From positions 122,691 through 186,690 of the forward strand of contig JASANZ010002271.1 in the NCBI GenBank assembly GCA_030849805.1: a stretch of DNA of 64,000 nucleotides, given 5' to 3'. The stretch comes from Sergeia podlipaevii (taxonomy: Eukaryota; Euglenozoa; Kinetoplastea; Trypanosomatida; Trypanosomatidae). This document shows, piece after piece, positions 38,864 through 48,800 of this stretch; position 1 is the stretch's first letter, and every line of letters begins with the position of its first letter. Made by a program: the position numbers and the translations under genes. A model generated the notes under the pieces. It was not told the DNA's origin. It worked only from the letters and a program-made list of their open reading frames with translations, and did no database searches.

Positions 38864-39848
38864 TGAAGACGCTTTGAAAGGTAAGAAAATATATCGCTTG
38901 AGCGCTTGGGCATAGATATATATATAATTGTATATGTAAATTAGAGAGGCCTTCTATTTCTCTCTCTCACTCTCTCCCCCACACCCCACCCCGCCTCCTG
39001 TATGACTTAGAATCATCAGCTACAACACCCTTGCCACAGCCACGCATGCATACCCATATACGCGTATGAATACACACAGCAACAACAACAAAAAAAAAGA
39101 GAGATGTTAAAGTTGTCCCAGTTGAATTGATGAAGCTCGCATGGCTTCCGTGTACTTTTTCTTTCTTATCCTTTTTTTTTTCCTTTCCAACACGCATGCA
39201 TTTTTTTTTCCTCTTCTTCTCTTCTCATTTTTCGATTTTATTAAAATTATCATTATTTTCAGTTCAAAACGGTTTGTGAGAGAATACGGTAGTTCCTTTC
39301 TCTTCTTGCCGATAGCCTTATATATATTTATATATATTTATTTATTTATTTATTCTTTGTTTTGCCTTTTTTTTTGCAGTTCTATACTAGTGTAAATAGT
39401 TTCCCCTCATTTTTTTTTATTTTTAAGCCAGACCCTATTTTTATTTTTATTGTTACTCTTATTTTTATCTTATTTTTTATTTTCTATTCAAGTTTTGCTA
39501 CAACGGGGGGGAAAAGAAGCTCCGTATTATACTACCCTCTGATCGTGCCTGTAACCAAAGGCACGAATAGTCAAGTGTGCTTTACACAGACAATACACAC
39601 TAGGCCGGAAAGACAAGAAGTGGAGGAAAAAGCGCAAAGGATAGAAGAAGCTTCGCCAACTCACGACGAAGGGGGGGAGAGTGGGAAACGCACAATAAGG
39701 AATAGAGGTAAAGGCAAAAACTGTGAGAAGGCAAGTAACTCCGTTTTTTTTCCTCTCCTTTTTTTTTATTAGTTTTGCTATACAGCCATAAGACAAAAGG
39801 GTGGTAGAAGAACAAGACCAAAATAAAAGGGAAAAAGGTTTCAGCACT
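38864..39848. other. Intergenic spacer
   Basis: A 0.98 kb spacer with T-rich tracts (39160-39240 and 39330-39490), repeated TTTA units near 39325-39353 and a purine-rich block near 39600-39740. No gene seen. Confidence 0.6.
39744..39772 (+). promoter_or_regulatory. Candidate trans-splice acceptor for the giant PAS gene
   Basis: A strong T/C tract ends in TTATTAG with AG at 39771-39772; another AG follows at 39784-39785. The ATG at 39849 is the first in frame; the upstream extension begins at a GTG. Confidence 0.55.
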
Positions 39849-42800
39849 ATGGCTCCGAAGCGACGTCGCTCGCTTAGCTCTACGAGTCAGAGCTGGAGTC
39901 TTTTCTCAAACTCAAGTAACTCCTCTGTGGCCTCCCAGCATACTCTTGCTCTGCGCCGCACTTTCATTCCATCTCCACAAAAGCTGTTTCCGGTGCTTGA
40001 GCAGCTCGATGTCTCACTCGATTGGAAAATTACAGTGATAGGTCTCCTTATTGAGACACTGCAGCTGGTTGCGCTAGTGTTCAACATGAATTTTACATGG
40101 GGCCCCACTTTTGGTCCGTACGTGTCCAAAGTGGTATACTTTTTTCTCCTTCCACTATTTGATTCCAAATGGGCAGCCAACGCCACCGGAGCAGCTATAG
40201 CCTTCTTTTGGATTTTTCTCGTGATCACCGGGGTCGCGCTTGGGCTCTTTTTGCATTATGTCAGACAAGAGTTTCATCGCATTCCCAAGTTGTTCAGGGC
40301 GTTTCTGCAAGGAGTCATGCACATTTGGGTGTCTTTTGGCCTCCTGCCAGTTGCCATGTCATTCATGAGCTTCATCGCGTGCAACACCAGCAATACCTCG
40401 CTTTACTGGTTCCCCAGCACGAAGTGCTACAGTGGCTATGGTCTGGTTGCCTTTGCCTTTGGCATAGTAGGGCTTCTTCTGCTAGGTTTGGTGCTGCTTC
40501 TAAGTAGCTGCTTTCTCTTTGCAGACATGCCAGACTCCACCAACCTTACTGCGCGTCCTGGAGGTCTCGTGACCTGCAGTACCACAGTGATGAAACTTTC
40601 CTCGGCGATTATGTTTCATGTTCTTCTGTCTAAAGGGCACCCGAAAATCTTTGCCGCCGTCTTCTGCACCTTGTGCGGCATACAAGCCATTCTCTATGTG
40701 GTGTTTCTCCCTTACTACTCCATGAGGATGACTCAGTTGAGGGTGGCACAGATGCTTGTTGTGGTCGCATTTGCTGGTGTGGCAGCCGCTGATGTACCAG
40801 CCTCTTCCGTCTGGCATGCCAAGTCCATTAGCACCATCGTGGTGATTCTTCTCGCCATTGCGGGTGCCGTCGGAGGCTGGTTCTTAGCCCTCGCACGCCT
40901 CAATGGTGATTACGCTCGCGCCGTGGAAGCACTGCAGCATAACCGCGTGATGCTCAACGCCGACAGCCTCACTCCAACCTATCCCACCTCTCTTCCTGAG
41001 CACGATCTTGTCTTCACACGGTACCCAACTATTGAAAAGATTATCATGGGCGACACCACTCATGGCCGGAACAACAATCATAATAACAACAGCAGCAACA
41101 ACAATGCTTTTTCTGAAGTGGTCAGCGAAAACAGCGCCGATGGCAGGCACGGTGGTGCCAGTGGTGGCGGAGGCGGCGCGGGACGTCTGGCAGAAGATGA
41201 AGAGGAACCGTTTGATCAATGGAGCATCCTTGACCCGTACGTCAGTCAAGTGTTTTTTGCCAGCGACGTGGAGGTTGCCACCCGCTTCTTACGTGAGTTT
41301 ACGGTTCGTACAGGTGCTATAGCGCCAACTCCGCGCATGTGTGTCTTCGCGGCCCGCATCTTCACCAAGGGCATGGTCAAGTATCGGAACGACCCCTACC
41401 TTGTCTACCATTTCAGCATCTTCCTGTCGCTCTACGCCCACAAACTTCGCATGGGCCTTGCAGAGATAACGCTTCTTCAGCGTAGTACGCAGCACATTCC
41501 GCTCATGCTCTCGTACCGCCTCTATTGCATGAGCGAGACACTCAAGAGGGCACTCAACGTGTCAAATAGCCATCAGATTCAACTCATGTCCGTTTCCACC
41601 GAACTTCACAAGGAGATTCTCGGTGCCATGTCGTCCTTCTGGGGCCACCTCACCTCCGGCTCCCATACCAGTGAGCAGCTCGCGAACGTGGCTGACTACA
41701 TTACCGCCAAGCGTGAGCACTGCAAGGCCTTTTATGAGAAGACACTTCAGATGCCCACCGAAGCGATTCTCCTGAACTACGCCAAGTTTTTGCGAGATGT
41801 AATGCTTGACGACGAGACCGCCAAGGCGCTCAGTGAGCGTGTTGCAGAGGAAGCGGAAATGTACCGTCAGCAGCAGCGCGCGCAACACGCACGCGGCGAC
41901 GGCGGCAGCCATCGCGGCGCGGGCGGCAGCATCTCCAACGTGAGTCGTGTCGGGGCGAACTGGCAGTCTTGCAAGATGGTACTCAAGAATGCCAAGGCGC
42001 GGCAGGCGGAGCGCACCAACCACAGCGACTTCTCCCAAGGTTCAAATGAGATTTCTACTCTGCGCATCACTGTTTTTGTTGTCTTTGCCATTATTCTCCT
42101 TGTTGTGATTGGCATGATGGTTGCTATGGGCATACGCATAGGCATGCTCGCGACGACCGTCGACCGCATCCACGCCGCCACCACATCACGCCTCTATGTC
42201 ACAGTCGGCGAGTACCTGGTTGGGCAGCTGAAGTACTTTTATGAGTCCTCCCTGCCTGAAAGTCAAAAGGAGCCCATATTGAGCTTCATCAAGCAGCGGC
42301 TGCTGAAGAGCGCAGAGATGCTAAAGGAGAGTCACAACAGCCTCACACTGGGCAAGCTTTATACTGGAAGTAGCACCATCACGGAATACATGAACGTGAA
42401 GCGAATGGAGATCATCGAGCCTGGCACGCTATCGTTGGAAGGTAATCAAGCGCGTGTTCTCATTGATGTTTTCAACCTTGGCTTCCGCATTGCCTCTGAC
42501 TTTACGGAGATCGCTGAAAATTATGGGAAGACCCTCTCGGCCGCCACTGCAACTTCCTTTGTTCTTGCCAACGCGCAAGAGTTTACCTTTGGTCGCGCAT
42601 TCAACCGCACCGTTGATGCCTACGTCAAGCAGCGCAACGATTTCATCAAGGATACCATCTGGATTTCAGTGGTCCTCTTCTGCGTTGCTGTTTTCCTACT
42701 GCTCTTTGTGTACTGTATTGTCCTTGTGTATCTGCGCCGCATTGAGGTGAACAAGGTAGCAACCATTAACCTCTTCTCTCTCATCCCTCGCTCCTACTTG

Positions 42801-45800
42801 GAGGATCTATACGGCAGCAGCCGCGAGAAGATCCGCAACTTTGATAAGGAAGATGAGATCCTTGCCCAACACCATCAGGAAAAGAACAACGGAAACGGCG
42901 GCAAGAGGGTAGGACTTCACGCAGTGGAGGATGAGAATAGCGGTGGTAAAAGCAAGAAGGCGGTTACGATAGTGGCCGGCAGCAATAACGGTAGAAGAAG
43001 AGACGTGAACGAAAAAGAAGAGAAGAACCTTGACACTATTGCTGAGCACAACCGTCAGAGAGCGAACGGTAAGGAGGCAAACACGACAACCTTAGACGAT
43101 GCTGTTGCTGCTGCTGTTGATGTGGATGTAAGCAACAATAACCGTCACAGTGACAACTGGGACTCTGTTGGTATGCGGAGGAGGGAGGAAAGAGAGGGCT
43201 ACCAAGTGACCCGTGCAGCCAATGGAGATACTACCGCTCCAGTCACTTACAGCGATGATGATCTTGAGCTCAGCGATGAAGACCGCGCTTACAACGGCGA
43301 AGAGGACGACACCGTTTACGATCGTCACGCCATCTCTCACTACATCACTGGCCTGTCGGACGCTCTTGCAAATCCCGCATTTCTCATGGGGGTTCTCATT
43401 CTCTGCACAGTCATTGCTGTGGCGAGCTTTGGCACTGGGTACAGCCTCTACACCGCCACTGGATCGATCCGCGACGTCTCTGACACGGTGAACACGTTTA
43501 AACGTCTTAGCACCTCCTATTATAAAGCCATGTCTGCCCTTGGTGAGCACGCTCAGCAGTACACCCTCACCGGAGACCTTGTCCACGTGGAACGCTACTA
43601 CGACTATCTTGTCGCGAACGACTTTTACAATGAGATAAGCTATGGCATTCTCAACGAGGCAAGCACAGAGGTCGTCCAGGCCATCTTGAACATCCGTGTT
43701 GTCCTCAACAGCGCGCTGCTGCGGCAGCAGGTGGCGATGTGGCTTGCCTCACTTTTCTACAAGGTGCCATCGGATCAGAGCTACCTCTTCTCTCGCATTG
43801 GTGCCTCGAGGCAACCGTACGACTTCACCGCTCTCACCACTCTCCTCCAGGAAATCTTTGCGGACTACAACCCTATTGTGTCTCTCCCCACGGCGACAAC
43901 ACCAGACGAGGATGAGTTAAGACCCCCGCAACAGATGATTGAGGTGGCACAAAACTTGGTTTTTGACGACTACTACACCGATCACCGATACCTCATGGTG
44001 AAGAACCTCAACATCATGTCAGATGGCAACGCAGGCTCCGGCACGCGCGAGTTCACGAAGCAGCGCAGCCTCGCTATTGCCACACTAGTCCTCGTGATTT
44101 TATGCGCTGTACTTCTGCTCATCTCCATTCGTGGCGCGTTTGTGCGCGGCGATGTTGCCTTCGTCACCCGCTTGGCTCTCTTTATTACATTTGGCATTTC
44201 TGTCGTCGCGATTGCGCTCCTTGTAGTGACGCTGAGTGCCATCTCTGATGCCGTGGAAACCCACGAACAGTACAGTACGTATATGAATGCCTTCAACTCT
44301 ACTATTATCATGCTGGAGGCCAACCGCAACTATGCCCTCCGTGTGCAGCACTACGGCTTCCCGTCGGCGGTGCGGGAGTGGCAGACCACTATCAGCCACA
44401 ACAGCTTCAGCGAGAACACACTGGACCTCCTTATCACCCACGTGCAAGGCCTGACCGGAGAAAGCGCTATAGCCGCAACACTGCAGGTAACAAAGCTGCT
44501 AGACAGCATTGAAAGCATTTTTTACTACACAGACATCACAGCACAGCTGGGCATTAATGCGTGGAAGTTGGCAGCCGTCAGCGAACTCCAAGGCTTCGCG
44601 TACAGCCGCTCGCTGGAGCGCAACTTCCAGGAAGAGTACTTCAGGTTTGGTGATTCTAACCCATTCTTCTATACAAGGACACAAGACGATTTTAAAGAGT
44701 CAGAAGATGATCAGAAGAAAATTGCCGAGATTGCAGTGTCTGGCGCGCGCTACGACTACGTTACCAAACAGCACGACGCGGTGATTGACCTTTTTTTTCA
44801 AGATGTTGATAGTAGTTTCATGGAGGAGACGGTCAAGCACAACACGAAGATGATCACCTACGCGAAATTTTCCATGGGGCTGACGGCAGTTCTCATGGGA
44901 ATTGCCCTGCTTACCACCATGTACGCCATCTTTGCCGCATTGATGCATAGGTCAAGTTACTTTGGAAACAATCCATCAACTGCATCAGCCTCTGGCCAGA
45001 AGAAGGCAGAGAAGGAGGAACAATCTAGCTACCGCCGCAAGACCGGCATTATTCTCTTCTTTTCTATTGCGATCATTGCAGGTCTGCTGATTGCCCTCCT
45101 GCTGCTGTCGATAAACTACGACAAGCACGAGGAAGATAACTCACAGTTACTCAACGCGATTGGCATCCGCGACTGGAGTGTTGTTGAGGTACTCCTCGGC
45201 GCCCAGAACATCTGGTTTCGCAGCCTTACACAAGATCAACCATCTTCCTTCGCAGTGCAGTTCACCCGCGTTTTGGAGAAAGCCATCACTGCGCGTGAAA
45301 ATCTCTATCTTGGATCTCCTGACAGTACCTTTGGAGGCCTCTTGAGCGACAGCACGGAACAGGATATCGCGCTCTTCGGAAGCGACGTCTATAAATGGGA
45401 GCAGTATGCGGCAATGTGCAGAGTATCAGGCGTCGGCAGAGGCTTTTCAATAATGGATTTCCCCCCTGGACCTAAGGACGACATAGATAAGATGGTGAAC
45501 CGACTCTTCTCAAATGGTATCGAAAACGTTGTGTGGCAGTTCATCGGTCTCTGTTTATTGATTGTGAAGTCCCCAATACCACAAACCGCCATTGACTATA
45601 TGGTGCCCTCCTTCAGCGCGTTCCAGTACATCTCCACTCGACTCGCCGAGTCCTCCCAGCAGTACTTTGAACACACCAGTGCGAGCTGGGGCGTCAACGG
45701 AGCCATCTTCCTTGTCGTCGCCGGAATACTTGTGGCTGTGATCGCTGCTGTGGTATTCTTTGTGCTACGCCCCCTCTTGAAGCACCTAGTTGATGAAGAG

Positions 45801-48800
45801 GAAGGCACCCGGCTGCTCCTGCGCATGATCCCTGAGAAAGTGCGGCGCGAGGTCCCAGCAATCAGCGACTTTTTTCAAACTGGCACCGTCAACCAAGATG
45901 CGGAGCTCATCAATGACGCATGTGTTCAGGCAAATGCAATGGCCATAGTAGTGGTCGATCACGATGACAACATTATCCGCGTCTCGCAGGAGATGCAGCG
46001 TCACTTCCATATGGCCGAAGCCCACATGCTCAAGCAGAAGGTAGATATACTTCTTTCCCCAGATCGTGCGTTGGTCCTGGCCTCTTACCGAGAGCACCGC
46101 GACCGCAGTTATCTCAGTGAGCTCATTGGCAAAAAGTCTCGCATGCTCGCCCGCCGCGGTGACGGCACGCTCTTCCCCACAGAAGTTTTTGTTCGTGAGG
46201 TGTTCCTTACTGACACAGGCAACAATGGGCGTGGGGAAAGCAAGAGCTGTTTTGTGATGCGCTTCTATAACGTGTGCATCAAGACAGATATCGAAACTGT
46301 GCGCCGTCTTCAGGCCAACGTGTTTGATCTGAGCCGTCAGCCTCAGATTGTGACGGACCCGACGGGAGTAGTACGTTTGGCCAACCGTGCCACACACGCG
46401 CTCTTTGGTTTCGACAAGACGGAGCTGATTGGCTTCAACGTGAATGTGCTCATGCCCCCCGAAACAGCCCGCGTGCATGGTCAGTATCTCGCTAACTTTA
46501 ACACGCGGGTTTCCAAGGGGTTCAGAGAAGGGGAATTTGGCAGCAGTATGGCCATCAACCTGAAGGTCAGCCGTCGCGTCGTCGGTATGAGCAAGGACGG
46601 ACGGCAGATCCCGCTTGAGCTCATCATTGGCGCTATATTTAGTTCAGCAGGGAATGTGCTCTACCTCGTCGGCCATCTCAACAACCTCACGGATGAGCTT
46701 CTCACAGCCCAGAAGAATCTCGCGACGCAGAAGCTGATTGAGCAGTCTCCTTTGCCTTTTGTGATCTTTGACAAGAAGAGCCACATTACCGTCTTCTCGC
46801 CAGCAGCAGAGCGCTGCTGGGACCACGTGGCGGATGACGTGATTGGTCAGTCTCTCAACTACCTGCTCGCTCACAACACTGCTGTGCGGTACAACTTCGT
46901 GAATGACCCCAAGTCGGACCTGAAGCACTTCATTGGCGTCACGAGAACAATTGAGGCCAAGCGCAGTAGTGGAGAGTGTTTCCAGGTGGAGGTGAGCATG
47001 CAGGAGTGCACTCAGAACAATGAGCCCATGGTGATGGCCTACTTCAAGGATCTCACGGCTGAGGTGAAGATCGTCCGGCACAATTACCTCAACCACACTT
47101 CCTTCGATCAATCCCCCATTCCCATTGTCGTCTCAGACGAACATGGCGAGATCAAGAGCATGAACCTCGCAGCGGAGAAGCAGTTTGGCTACCCCGCTGG
47201 ACAAGCAGTTGGAAAGAACGTGTCCATCATTATGCCAGATCATATCGCCTCGCGTCATGATGGGTATCTTCAGCGTTACCGAAACACGGGTGTGAAGCGC
47301 GTACTCACCGGCTCGCGCCAGGAGTACGCCATGCGCTCCGATGGCCGCATCTTTTCAGTCGACATTCACCTCAAGGAGACCACCGTGCAGGACTCCCTCA
47401 GCGAGACTGGCTTTCGCAGGCTGTTCATGGCGTACATCCGCGACACATCAGGCGCGTATCAGATGGAAATGGCAAATGACGTCCACAACAGCGTCACGCA
47501 CACGTGTCCCGTGCCGATGTTGTCAATCAACGCGCAGGGCACCATCCTTACCTTCAACATGGCAGCTGAGGAGCTCTTGCAGTACGAGGCGGATCTTGTC
47601 ATTGGACAGAACGTGTCCATATTGATGCCGCAGCTCTACGCACAGTCACATGATGCCCACCTTCGGAACTATCTCCTTCACCGAAAGAAGAATATGCTGG
47701 ATTCGGTCCGGACGGTTATTGCAAAGAAATCGAGTGGAGAGGAGGTGACGGTTGAGGCGCGCGTGCGAGAGGTAGATCGCGGCACGGTGAGTCCCATATA
47801 CGTCGCCACCTTCGTCGACATCACCGCTCTCGCGCAGCGTAAGGACGAGTACAACACAGAGCGTGCCTTTGTCAGTATGTATCCCGATTCTATCATTGTG
47901 GTCGATGCAAAGAGCAGCGTGCGGTACTTCTCAGATGAGGCCTCCAAGACCTTTGGCTGCCAGAGTGCTGACGAGTTGATTGGCATGCGCCTGAACTTCC
48001 TGCTCAGCACAAACGACAGCCAAAGCAGTACCTCGGAACACGACGCTACGCTGGTCAGCATGTTTTCCGAAGCAGACAGCATTTTCACCGCCGTTAACAA
48101 TCGATTCTCTTCTGTGTCTGCACAGGCGCAGAAAGAGGCGACCGAACACACGATGTCATTCCTGCGTCGCGACACTGGCCTTTCGTTTACCGCTCGTGTC
48201 GTAGCCAAGCGCCTGCGTGGGGGCGAGCTCCCCAAGGGGCGGTCCACCGGAATCACCATGGGGGCGGGCTACGGGCTACTCAATAGGGAGACCGCCACGC
48301 AGGATGGCAACAAGGTCCAGAGCGAGGAGGTTCTCTACGTACTCTTTGTGCACGAGCTCGCTCAGGAACACCTTCTCCGGCAGAGCATCGTTATCCGCGA
48401 TACCCTCCTCCACGATTTCGACTTTATTGGTGCCCTTCAGATCGATGAAACAGGCGCCATCCGCTACGCTAACCCAACTATCCTGCGCATGCTGAAGTTC
48501 AGCAACGCGTCAGAGCTGGAGGGCCAGGACTTTGCACGCGTCATGTCTCCAGAGGCAGGCAAACAGTACCACATGTATATTGACCGCTTCATCGCTACTG
48601 GTGTCGCGACATTGCGTGACACGCCACATGAAGTGCAAGCACTCTGCAAAGACGGCACCCACTTTACCGCAGAGATCACAGTTAGTCACCTTGAGCTTGG
48701 CGACACCAAGGGTACGATTCAGTTTTTTGTCTTTGTACGCGACTCTACTGCGAAGGTGCGTCATCGCAACGACGAGGCACTCATGAACGAGCTTCTCCTG